A DNA stretch of 22,293 bases, taken from NCBI GenBank assembly GCA_000969725.1, contig JXSR01S066653.1; one strand, written 5' to 3'. Below are positions 1 to 9,255 of this stretch, piece by piece. Source of the stretch: Ophiothrix spiculata (Eukaryota > Echinodermata > Ophiuroidea > Amphilepidida > Ophiotrichidae). The notes beneath the pieces were generated by a model that did not search any database, was not told where the DNA came from, and was given only the letters and a program-made list of their open reading frames with translations. Each line of letters starts with the position of its first letter. The first letter of the stretch is position 1. Made by a program: the position numbers and the translations under genes.

Positions 1-165
1 TTACGGTAAAGTGTCGGCAACAAAATTGCCAGTGATTTTACCGTAAAATTTACGGGAAATTTCTAAAATACCGTATAATAATTTACGGCAAGTTGTAAAT
101 TTTACGGTAAAGTGTCGGCAACAAAATTGCCAGTGATTTTACCGTAAAATTTACGGGAAATTTCT
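1..165. repeat. Tandem array of a 101-bp hairpin-forming unit (window edge)
   Basis: A 64-bp segment at 1-64 recurs without a mismatch at 102-165, giving a period of 101 bp. The intervening 37 bp (65-101) has further TTACGG/CCGTAA words. Each 64-bp copy contains an inverted pair, TTACGGTAA against TTACCGTAA, with an inner GGCAA/TTGCC pair, so each can fold into a hairpin. The first copy begins exactly at the window edge, so the array probably continues upstream. It could be a minisatellite or the terminal region of a DNA transposon. The perfect identity of the two copies suggests recent duplication or homogenisation. Confidence 0.85.
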
Positions 166-774
166 TAGAGTGTACATGTCAATGATAATTGTAAAAAAGA
201 ACCTGCATAAATTTTACAATTTATCAAAGTGAAAGTTAATCTTCTGAATCACTATCAACAGTTAGCCAAGAGCTGATATGCAAATAAGAACTGGGTTATA
301 ATCACACTTTGTACAGTGACAGTTACTAACCCTATTTTCTGCAAAATAAACTGAATTTTCACTCTCACAATTAAGATACAAGCAATAGGGAAACAAACAT
401 TTACAATAATGTAGCAAAATAAAAGATACATCACATGCTACAAAAACTTTGAAATTTTATCTACTAATCATGAATATTTTGCCTAGAGCAAATATGCAAA
501 TTGCAATCTTGATCTAAATGAAAGTGTACAGTCAACTCGAATGAAAATTTTTCATCAAAATTATAGATTTTAAAGCTTACTATCAATTTCACTGATTACT
601 GTAATGATCGGGAATAGGAATACATCACATTTAAGAAAACTGTTTATTTTAATCGCTATCCAGGTTTCTTGAATACATTACTGTCAAGATTGGTTTACTG
701 AATTGAAGTCTCTGACAACATGCATCAAATAAGATTGAAAATTACCAAAATACTTGAAGAATCAGACTTGTATT
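166..774. other. Gene-free AT-rich stretch
   Basis: I see no convincing exon, RNA gene or repeat here. Stops are dense in all frames. Confidence 0.5.
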
Positions 775-928
775 TGTGGGCCGCTGTGGCAAAAGGATGC
801 AGTTGTCGGCTCATACATGCTGCTCACTATAGCATATCTGATGTGTTACTAGTTTTATACATCAGATATACTTCAATGAGCAGCATGCAGGAGATGACAA
901 CTGTATCATTTTGCCCCGGTAGCCCACA
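775..928. mobile_element. Foldback (palindromic) MITE-like element
   Basis: The two halves are imperfect reverse complements of each other over almost their whole length. The ends are TGTGGGC at 775 and GCCCACA at 928. Inner matching blocks include GGCAAAA/TTTTGCC, AGTTGTC/GACAACT, CATGCTGCTCA/TGAGCAGCATG and ATATCTGATG/CATCAGATAT. Such a foldback is typical of a short non-autonomous DNA transposon. No clear target-site duplication is visible. The 71-residue open frame crossing it (720-935) reads through the palindrome and is not a gene. Confidence 0.75.
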
Positions 929-1723
929 TTTGTGAATAGGTTAATTTTGATAGTATTAAATTGACACAACATATTTAGACAACATCTCTGCAAAACATTT
1001 TAAAAATATCAGACACATTTATTTCATAAATTCTCCTTAATTTAATAAGACAATTGTTTAAAATAATTGGCATGCTATGTTTTATTTAGCAATTTTATTT
1101 ACATGTATTTAAGTCCCAACATAATATATATTTTCACATATTTGAATTATTGTAAACACTTTATTTAACACTTTATAAACACATTATTCACACTTTTAAA
1201 TAGAATGAACTGCTACACAGATCATGAGTAACAACACTTGTCTTTTCTTATAAAAAATCAAGATTGACAAAAGAATAATAACAACATTCCTAAACACATT
1301 ACGATGTGTGAAATATTTGTTTATTATAATATTATTACAGCTCCCATGAGGTGTTTTGCTAATTTGACTTCAAAATTAGGACTGGGATTTATTTTAGTAT
1401 GCGTAAATCCCAACGATAGCACATTTTTACTTTAAAACAAAGAAATTGTTGAAATAGATCTATCTAAAGGCATTGTAAACATAAATTGAGTTCATATTCC
1501 AAATATGTACAATTTTAATTAAACTAGCAAGTTTTCCAACTATCTCCAGAGACCAATTTCATCAATTATATGTGTTTTGAGCAATGAATCAAAGATCCTT
1601 AGGCAAAACATAGATTGAGTATTGTGAATGCAAGAAAGTCGTATCTACAATGGCTGCCTTATGTTATATTCATTAAACACCTTATCACTAGAATGTGAAA
1701 AATCACTCAAATTTCACTCCCAT
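929..1723. other. Gene-free AT-rich stretch
   Basis: AT-rich sequence with short runs of A and T. No exon-like open frame, tRNA fold or long repeat was seen. Confidence 0.5.
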
Positions 1724-1791
1724 AGGTCATTGGCTCTTGAAATGGTTCTTACCGTAGTCACCTGAAGAACCATTTCAAGAGCCACTGACCT
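1724..1791. repeat. Near-perfect 68-nt hairpin (27-bp arms)
   Basis: The left arm at 1724-1750 and the right arm at 1765-1791 are reverse complements at 26 of 27 positions, around a 14-nt loop. The pairing weakens immediately outside the arms. The size resembles a microRNA precursor, but the near-perfect pairing is equally what a tiny foldback transposon would give. No flanking duplication was recognised. Confidence 0.8.
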
Positions 1792-2342
1792 AAGACCTGA
1801 CATCAAAGTGTGGAATTCAAATTTATGACAAATGGCAGCTATTGCAGATATGACTTTTTTGCACTCTTATGACAGATTGAGTGTTGTGAATGATTTACAT
1901 TACATGGTGTTATGTTGATTAATCAAACCATGGTGTGTCTTTGCTGATTTATGTGAAAGATTTCAGTGTCTGGGACATAATTTGAAAAAAGATTATATGT
2001 TTCTTTGAGGTTGGTTGTTTTCCCTTTATTCCCCAATCTTTTGATGGTTCATGAAGAAAAGTCATTATTTATTAGTATCTACTTTATGTATTATTATATA
2101 GCTATTATCTATCAGATAAGATCTTACAATCAAATGTAAATCTCTTTTGACTATTTCGATTGATTGTCAAATTCATTGCAATTAAAATGTTTATAATAGA
2201 TATGGGTAATTGCATGATTTAGACATACAACTTTAAGCCAAAATAATTTAGATGGGTATAAAATCAAAACCCAGCCAATCAAAAAACAATTAGAAAAATT
2301 GACACGGAGAGGCAACTGTCCTGTTGGTTAAATGTTTTAATT
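1792..2342. other. Gene-free AT-rich stretch
   Basis: No supported gene or repeat. Confidence 0.5.
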
Positions 2343-2394
2343 ACTAAACAGTACATTAAATGCCTAATACTAAATAGTACATAAAATGCCTAAA
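2343..2394. repeat. Two tandem copies of a 26-bp unit
   Basis: 2343-2368 and 2369-2394 are adjacent imperfect copies of ACTAAA(C/T)AGTACAT(T/A)AAATGCC plus a short AT tail. It is a simple local duplication with no known role. Confidence 0.75.
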
Positions 2395-3177
2395 ATGGGG
2401 GAGCAATGAAATGACTACCATGTAGTAAAATATAATTAGCTAAAGATTTTGATTCCAAGTTGTAGTAACTCTTTAACATTAAGTTCACTTCCCTTTTTCC
2501 AAATTCCTGCACATATCAAAACTATCAAACACAACTTTCTACCATTGTAACCATCACTTCAACTTGAACAAAATCCAAATAAGTAAACACTGTAAGCATA
2601 AATCATGTGCCAAGTTGACAAAAATAATTGAATCATAATGGAGACTATTACAAGCAATCAATCACTAATTAAAATTCAAAACCAATCTGTAAATTATGCC
2701 TTGTATTCACACACACACAACACAATTGCCTGTCTTCATATCATAACACTTACTTTCAAACTCAAAAATATACATCAATGTATTTTCTTTCATTGATATT
2801 GTTCTACTAAAAAATGCAATAACGTGTGAATTAAGATAAGATGATGTAAAAATTAATCAAGTTAATCTTGAATTGTGAATTGACTCCCTATCAAAATACA
2901 TAAATATTTAAACCAACCTTTGTAAATTGTAACATATTCTGTTTTCAAGCGTGGAATTACGCGCCTTTAATCTTCAATTAAATAACAAGCCTGCAAGGCA
3001 CAGAGGCAAACAGAATAAGAACACGATAGATAGAGTCGCTGTATCTTTCTCTTATTTTTTAACGAAATTCAGAATCTTTCATGTCTTCTTCTTGTTTTCC
3101 CTACAAAGTAAAACGAGTGAATTAAATATTGATCTTGTATAGGAATTGAAGCATTCGTGATGCTTTTAATGTGTGTC
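2395..3177. other. Gene-free stretch upstream of the transposase-like gene
   Basis: AT-rich non-coding sequence with a short CA run near 2709-2719. The 63-codon open frame at 2951-3142 is low in complexity and has no motif, so I do not call it a gene. Confidence 0.5.
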
Positions 3178-3211
3178 CCAAAAAAATGAGTGTACCAAAA
3201 AAATGAGTGTA
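3178..3211. repeat. Two exact tandem copies of a 17-bp unit
   Basis: CCAAAAAAATGAGTGTA occurs at 3178-3194 and again directly at 3195-3211. Confidence 0.9.
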
Positions 3212-3423
3212 CAACATAATCGTGTAATTTATTTCTCTGTGTATTACCTTTTTCTGTAACTTCTCATGATTTAGTTTGTGCAAGTTCTTTTAAACGGGGA
3301 CAATAATAATCCTTTTCTTCTGGACGGATTAAAGTCTACTGAAACAGGTTGAAATTTTCACAAATCACGGGCCAGCGGACCTCCAAAAGTCCAACACTGC
3401 CCTCACAGTTTTTTCGTGGTTAG

Positions 3424-3582
3424 TATTTATACCCCCCCTGTACTGAGCGTGCGCAGAAGGAATTTTATCGCCATTTTAGATTATCTCGCTTTGTTTACAT
3501 TGACTACGTATTTTCACGAAGAATTTATCACCATCATTTATCGGATATTTAACGTTAGTTTCGCTACGAAAATAATGTAAAA
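3424..3582 (+). promoter_or_regulatory. Probable promoter and 5' leader of the 947-residue gene
   Basis: This block has more CpG than its surroundings. It carries a TATA-like word TATTTATA (3424-3431), a GCGTGCGCA word (3447-3455) close to the NRF1 site, and CGCCATTTTAG (3469-3479), which matches the YY1 core. NRF1 and YY1 sites are common in broadly active animal promoters. The start codon at 3583 has A at -3, and an in-frame TAG at 3556-3558 fixes it as the first Met available without an upstream exon. The motif matches are by eye, and the transcription start is unknown. Confidence 0.45.
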
Positions 3583-6500
3583 ATGCCACCACTAGCCTGC
3601 TGCATTTGCCGATCGAAATCTAAAGGCAGAACATATTCGTCAGCAACGTACGAGTGCAATTTTTTGAAGTGTTTTGTCAATCCAATTGTGTCGGATCGAA
3701 CAGGTCGACTGTGTAACACATGCCAAGGTGCTGTTTTGAGATATAGGAAACATGGTATTACATCGCCACATCTTGTTGACAAGAAAGGAATGGTCGGTCA
3801 ACACGGACATAAAGAGGTTGGTGGTAAACGGACACCTATCCCCAAACCATCAGTGCCAGAAGTTTTACCCTCTACAACTAGTACAAGTAAGCTTCCTTGC
3901 CCCTCCACAGTTTCGGTTGGTACAGAGACAGTTTTAACTTCACAAACTCTAGATACTCAGAAACGTAAGCTTGATATGCTTACAGATGTAAGTGAAAAGC
4001 AGCCGCTAAATAGACATCAGGAATTACTGTATCATAAAATGACAATGTCTTGTCTAAAAACAGAATCAGAGGGGTCCTTTTGCAAGAATTTTAGAACCAG
4101 ACCAACACATGGTCCTGGTATAAATCTGTTTACTGCCACAAAGACGAGAGTGTCTAGCAACGCTTGCTCTACACAAACAAGGAGAAACAGAAGCGAAGCT
4201 ATAGAAGAGTTTCAATCCCACATATCTTGCGACTCCGACTCCAGTGAAGAAGACCGATCGGAGTCTCTTACTGTTCAAAGAGCTTCAATGATAAAGAGAA
4301 AAAAAGACGCGTACTTGGAAGCAATGGAATCCGCTGGATTTAAATTATTGTGCAAATTTTCTCGGGATACCATCATGAACCTTCGAAGCCGTATGCCCAT
4401 GGCATCATGGCAGTACGTCAAAAGACTTTTAAAGAATGAACTCGGAATCAACTTAATGGGCACAGAATCACAGCTAAAGGCAGAGGTATCATCCCTTCAG
4501 TATGAATATGAATGTATTACATTCAACGATAGCGAAACAGGAAAGCAAATTCATGCTATTCGGGTTGCAGATGTTAGAGACGTGATAACAAGAACCGTTG
4601 AACATTTGCGCGCTACCAACCAGCTCCAATTTGTTGACAATTGCGAACATGACACTTTGTGGGTTCATGTGTCCGGTGACAAAGGTGGGAGATCCACAAA
4701 ACTTATGCTCCAGATAATAAACTCTGCAAACAGACATTCGATAAAGTCAGCCAAAATCCTGGGAATGTTTGAAGGCGGCAAAGATACACGATCCAACATC
4801 GAGATGGCATTCACACCAATATTCAACCAGCTGAAGCAGCTTGGCGTCAATTTCACCTTGGATCTCAACCTTCCAGATGCTACCGCAGGTAAATTTCTAC
4901 ATGTTACTTTAAAGTATAAGATAATTTTTACTGTTGGATTTAATTTTTGAACATGTGACGTGCCTTCAGTGAAAACGCATTGCTCTCTGGCACACATACA
5001 TTTTCAAGGTGCTTGTTTAATTGCGTTTATGTCTACTGTCTTGCTTACATGTAAGATACTACGTACACGTTCACATATTAAATTTAAAACTAACAACAAT
5101 AAAATCTAATTTACTGAATTAATGTTGTTTTGATGTACCCATGAAAATGCACCCTATGAAAATCCCTAAATAATTTAAAATTGAAACTTTTCTAGAATTT
5201 TTCACTTGAGTTATTTTCTAGAGAATTTAACATGGTTTAAATTAGATACACATTTATTTTGAATCTTTTCTGCCCCTAGTTTAATAGTTTTGTGCACGGT
5301 TCACATTCAGTAAAAAATAAAATTATCAATAAAAAAATTATCAGATTCATGGAATTATATTGTAGAGCACTGTGTGTTTTTGGATTTAAAAAATCCTCAG
5401 TTTAAATCGAAGATCAATATTTATATTTTGTTTGCATTTTGAATTTAAATCAATACTAAAAATATGTTGTTGTTTTTTAATTCAACAGTCGCAAATTCGG
5501 TACCGGTTGTTCAAGACGAGGTTATTACACAAGCACCAGTTCCTGAGATGACACAGACTTTACAGCCGCTTGATACCAGCAATGAAACGTTTAGTACAGA
5601 TTGTAAATACTGCGTCAAATCCCAACCACAAACCTCTACTGCAGCAAGATCCAGTACAAGTGACAATAATAGTTGCGGTAAGTTTATTTCTTTGTGCTAT
5701 GCACTTGCAATAAAAAAAAAATGGTTTCTTGAATATTGATTTTTATCTGCTGACTTTTAATTGCTTTTTACCTTTTCAAGAAATCATTTTTTTCTCTACC
5801 TGGATTTAATTAATTAAATATCAGTGCTATGATGTTTTCTTTTTATTGACTTATACTGCTTTAATTGAAACAAAATTATTATTGATCATTTTTAATTTTG
5901 TAGGCAAGTAGATCTTCAAATGGAATCAGAATTTGTGTAAGTTAAACTTTATCAAAATTTGCAGTGAGATCTTTTGCATCTAGATGATACATTGTGTGTA
6001 GCATGCGGTGGCGTGTAAAAAACCCTTCCTTCTTTATAAGGCTTGAATTTTACCTGTGGCAACATCAGGATGATGTACATGTTGATCCTATCTCTATCGC
6101 TAGCTTAGAAAGAGAACAGTAGTATATTTAGAGTCCAGCAATTTTTTCACCGAGACATTGATCAATGTTTATGACAAGAACTTAATAGAATTTGGAAGCA
6201 TAACACAAGCAGCACTGGTGAAAATTGCTTACGGTAAATGTCTTTCGGTGAACTCACTGTATAATTATTGGACTCTGAATGAACTATAATATATAGCAAA
6301 TCTTTTGGGCCGCTTCAAAACTCAATCGGCGGCTGACCGCGCGTTGCAATTTTTCATAACAATAGCAACCGCACAGAACTGGCAATTCAGGGCGGTCAAC
6401 CGCCGGTTGAGTTTTGAAGTGATCCCTATAGTGGGTAAAAGCTTATTTCCCTAGACATCAATTATTTGCAATTTGCTTCTTATATCTAGTCTTACAAGAA

Positions 6501-8176
6501 ACTAAGCTTTTTCACTCTTCATCTAGCCTTCATAGTTTTCTTGCTTGCAGTATTGTTTTGTAGTGGTTGCTGTGGTTGCTTATTTTAATTTCAAGTTATT
6601 GGCAAACAAAATACTACCTGTTTTACAAATAGACAGATCTGACGTGCTGACCAACGAATTTCCATATTTTCCAACTTATAGGCCTATGTTTAAAAAATGA
6701 TGGTTTTCTCATTATTCATGGAAGATCTTATCACATGTAAAACAGATTTTATTTTGTTGCCCTAGTTTTATTTTGCCACAATTCATTTTATTTTGACATA
6801 TATGATTTCCTTTATATTTTCATGCAGGAAAATTCCAGAAGATAAGGCTGACATATGGCGGGGATTGGGAGTGGCTAGCCCGAGTCTTGGGATTGTCCGG
6901 GCCAAGTGGTAGACACTTTTGTCCTCATTGTCTAAGCACGCGTCCAGAACTACTTGAGTCTCGGGGACGTTCGTATGGGTTACATGAGTTGGGTAATGGA
7001 ACGAGCGATTGGCCAGAGTCTGGAGATAATGCGTCAGGTGGTTGCATTTTGCGCACATTTGAACAGTGCAAGATTTCGAATCAGAACTTTATTGCAGGAG
7101 GAGAAACTGATGTTTTGAATTTCAATAACTGCAAGCAGTACCCTCTAAATCTTGACAGCGGTACTATCATAGACCATGTGTCGACCACCCCTCTCCATGT
7201 CAGCCTTGGACTCGGCTTAGACAATGTAAATATCATTGAAAATCTCGCAGTGGATTTAGATAAGGAAATCAAAGAAGCCGAGGGTTTGACAACCAACAAT
7301 ATGCGAGAACTCTTAACTCAGCGTACTGCAATTCTGCAGCAATTGCAGGACCTTGCTACAGATGAGACTTTGATTAAGCAGCAAGTAGCTGATATTGAGG
7401 AGAGGGAGGCGCGCTTAAAAGATGAGAACCCTGGGCATTTTGCGCGGGAAAATCGAATCTTAATTGATAAGTCAAGAGAGGCGGTGATTTCAAGAAATCA
7501 GATGAAGGATTTGAACCGTGAGAAATCACAACTTAAAAATCAGTTGAAGCATCTTGAAGAGACAACGCGTCAGACTGAAAAACAAAACGGTGCTCTTGAA
7601 GAGCAAATATCCCAGCAAACAGGCCCTTTCAAGGAACGCTTTGATCAAACTATGAACGATCTTAAGTTAAAGCGAGTAGTGTATCATTCTGGCGCACTTA
7701 TAGGCCCAGACGTCAACAAAGTTTTGCAGCCAAACAGTATTCAACGTTTTGGAGATATCTTTTTACCAATTGAGTTGGACACCAACAGTGGCAAACAGGT
7801 GTTCAGTAGCATTGAACTTGTAGATAAGGTAATCAACCTGTTAACAAAATTTGCAAATTGTTACAAACTGTACACCAAAAATGCACCCCTATGTCGCCAT
7901 GAGGTCGAGCAATTGTGTTTGAATTGTATGGAGTTTGGCTCATGGTTTCCCGAGCAGTTTCCGAAAGAGCCGTTAAAACCAAAGTTCCATATGTTGGTTG
8001 TAGAGATGCCACGTCAGGTTAGGAGATTGAGATCTATAGGTATGCTTACCGAACAGGTATCGGAATCCATTCATCCTTACATTAATAAACTCGAAAGGAT
8101 GTTTGCATCGACACGTGATGTACCTGCTCGTCAAAAACTTACGATGCGTCAACACAATTTGTTGAGTAGTGTTTGA
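3583..8176 (+). CDS. DDE transposase-like protein, 947 aa, three exons (3583-4888, 5489-5677, 6828-8176)
   Basis: Joining the three exons gives one open frame of 948 codons. Both introns are phase 1 with GT/AG ends (GTAAAT/CAACAG and GTAAGT/TGCAG). Residues 6-47 hold a cysteine cluster (CCxC at 6-9, CxxC at 44-47), a likely zinc-binding DNA-contact module. Residues 215-228 are acidic and serine-rich, followed by the basic KRKK near 238. The core starts near 255. HVSGDKGG puts the first acidic residue at D366. YGGDWEWLARVLGLSGPSG gives D511 and is followed by CPHC (530-533). PLHVSLGLG lies near 620. A coiled coil spans about 644-780, then HSGALIGPDVNKVL near 785. TEQVSESIH gives E911 (or E907) and H914. 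This D, D-CxxC, E order recalls the Transib/RAG1 and CMC transposase groups and resembles unnamed transposase-like proteins I recall from cnidarians and worms. That family placement is inference. The reading frame is intact. No terminal inverted repeats were found, so domesticated gene versus transposon transposase is undecided. Confidence 0.85.
4889..5488 (+). other. Intron 1 of the transposase-like gene (600 bp)
   Basis: It begins GTAAAT after GCTACCGCAG and ends in a T-rich tract plus TTCAACAG. It is AT-rich, with no repeat or second gene recognised. It is phase 1: the exon 1 terminal G joins TC to encode Val436. The frame also reads about 20 codons into the intron before a stop at 4948-4950, so retained intron would give a truncated 455-residue protein lacking the second and third catalytic positions. 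Confidence 0.8.
6130..6276. mobile_element. Short inverted-repeat (MITE-like) element in intron 2
   Basis: AGAGTCCA at 6130 pairs with TGGACTCT ending at 6276. A second inner pair is TTCACCGAGACATT against AATGTCTTTCGGTGAA, with a few gaps. The arms are diverged. The element spans about 147 bp, has no coding capacity and shows no clear target duplication. Confidence 0.55.
6307..6426. mobile_element. 120-bp MITE, copy 1, in intron 2
   Basis: The ends are reverse complements: GGGCCGCTTCAAAACTCAA at the left, TTGAGTTTTGAAGTGATCCC at the right. Inner CGGCGGCTGACCGC pairs with GCGGTCAACCGCCG. The same family occurs downstream at 8911-9027. Neither copy codes for anything. The GC-rich, CAAAACTCAACCGGCGG-type termini contrast with the AT-rich host DNA. 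The mobilising superfamily is not evident. Confidence 0.8.
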
Positions 8177-8232
8177 GAATTTATTGTTCCGATCACCATG
8201 TACATGAATGTACTTGTACCAAGGTTTCATTT

Positions 8233-8238
8233 ATTAAA
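8233..8238 (+). promoter_or_regulatory. Candidate polyadenylation signal (ATTAAA)
   Basis: The common variant hexamer ATTAAA lies about 57 bases after the stop codon of the 947-residue gene. No AATAAA occurs closer. It is plausible as the 3' end signal, but unproven. Confidence 0.35.
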
Positions 8239-8431
8239 ACTGACTGTATACTGCACTTCATATCTGTGTGTCAAAACTATAATTAAGGGTCTATTACATG
8301 TAAGTTTCATCAGAAAACTGAAAGTTATTGTCTTGATTTAATTTGATGCTAGGAAATTTATTCATTCCAGATCCCATTCTGGATTCAACAAGATTTTGTT
8401 GATTTTGAAACCTAGTGAAGATGAGTAAATT

Positions 8432-8672
8432 GTAAACAAATTGGCAATGACTTGCCGATATCGGCAATAGTATAATTATGAAATGGTATTTTTCACTTTG
8501 GTTATCCGGGAGACAGATTGCTTTGCTGGTTTGCTGTCATCATTAATATTTAACAATGACACTCATTTAGAAATTAAAGTAGCTTAAATTGTCAATATTT
8601 CTGAGAATTCATCATGTAATTACAAATTTTCCTTTGCCTATAACTAGCTGCCGATATCTGCAATTTGTTTAC
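8432..8672. mobile_element. MITE-like element with 12-bp terminal inverted repeats
   Basis: GTAAACAAATTG at 8432-8443 is the exact reverse complement of CAATTTGTTTAC at 8661-8672. Just inside the left end is a perfect 16-bp palindrome, TTGCCGATATCGGCAA (8452-8467). Just inside the right end, CTGCCGATATCTGCAA is a degraded counterpart. The interior is AT-rich and non-coding. Confidence 0.6.
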
Positions 8673-8707
8673 GTGCCTCTATGACTTTGAAAACCGATAG
8701 GCCTATA

Positions 8708-8893
8708 TAGACCATTCCAATAATTAGCATATTTTTGCAATTTAATATTACCGGCACTCATAACAAGGCAAAGTATGGCATCATGTGATGTATCTGCATG
8801 TCAATTAGCCATGATAGTACATTAATTGTAGGCCCTGTTATGAGTGCCGATATTCTTTAGCGGAGAAAATAAGCCATTTATGGGAATAGTCTA
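8708..8893. mobile_element. 186-bp foldback MITE-like element
   Basis: The left half TAGACCATTCC...CGGCACTCATAACA pairs with TGTTATGAGTGCCG...GGGAATAGTCTA on the right. The arms extend inward with mismatches to the centre. The outermost TA dinucleotides (8708-8709, 8892-8893) could be a TA target duplication, as used by Tc1/mariner-type elements, but this is weak evidence. Confidence 0.65.
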
Positions 8894-8910
8894 GAGCAAT
8901 TTATTTTTAT

Positions 8911-9027
8911 GCGGCTTCAAAACCCAACCGGTGGCTGTCTGCCGGTTGGGGGCAGTTGGCTATTGTTTATTCCGGTTGAACGTCCAGAACCGGCAGGCAA
9001 CCGCCGGTTGAGTTTTGAAGCCGCCCC
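8911..9027. mobile_element. MITE copy 2 of the intron 2 family
   Basis: GCGGCTTCAAAACCCAACCG at the left pairs with CGGTTGAGTTTTGAAGCCGC at the right, followed by CCC. The ends match those at 6307-6426, while the middle differs substantially. Inner CCGGTTGGG/CCGGTTGAA words give it further partial internal symmetry. Confidence 0.8.
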
Positions 9028-9253
9028 TAAATAAAATATTTATTTGTAGATACTTTTTGAAATTTGAATTTTATTTAATTTGAAGGAGAATATCTTGTGA
9101 ATAACTGTTAATATTTGTAAATATTCATATCGAAAAAGAAATAAAATAATATTGGTGGTGGTACTATAGTATCTACATATTATGTGTTATGTTGCCTCTT
9201 TTATCCCATTACTAATAGAAGAATATAATTATGGTTTAAAAAAACTGAACGTA
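9028..9253. other. AT-rich spacer between two MITEs
   Basis: No gene. An AATAAA word lies near 9140, too far from the coding end to assign to it. Confidence 0.4.
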
Positions 9254-9255
9254 TA

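Larger units (their letters stand above)
5678..6827 (+). other. Intron 2 of the transposase-like gene (1150 bp), hosting two MITE-like elements
   Basis: It begins GTAAGT and ends with a T-rich tract and CATGCAG. It is phase 1: G joins GA to make Gly499. The inverted-repeat elements at 6130-6276 and 6307-6426 lie inside it, and the rest is AT-rich. The junction is supported because the join restores KFQKIRLTYGGDWEWLARV, which runs straight into the LSGPSG block conserved in exon 3. Confidence 0.8.

Noticed and set aside
1-165. CRISPR-like repeat-spacer arrangement
   Set aside because: Only two 64-bp copies with a 37-bp gap, in animal DNA with spliced genes, and no cas genes. It is a plain tandem duplication.
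720-935. 71-residue frame on the + strand
   Set aside because: It reads across the foldback element at 775-928 and has no recognisable domain.
3564-3782. Minus-strand open frames overlapping the transposase-like gene (also 4066-4278, 4275-4463, 4489-4737, 4665-4997, 6783-7058, 7081-7299, 7973-8230)
   Set aside because: They lie antisense to well-supported exons, have no motifs, and are explained as shadows of the coding frame.
5464-5739. 91-residue frame as an independent gene starting at ATG 5464
   Set aside because: It contains exon 2 plus intron sequence on both sides. The splice sites and phase agreement show exon 2 belongs to the larger gene.
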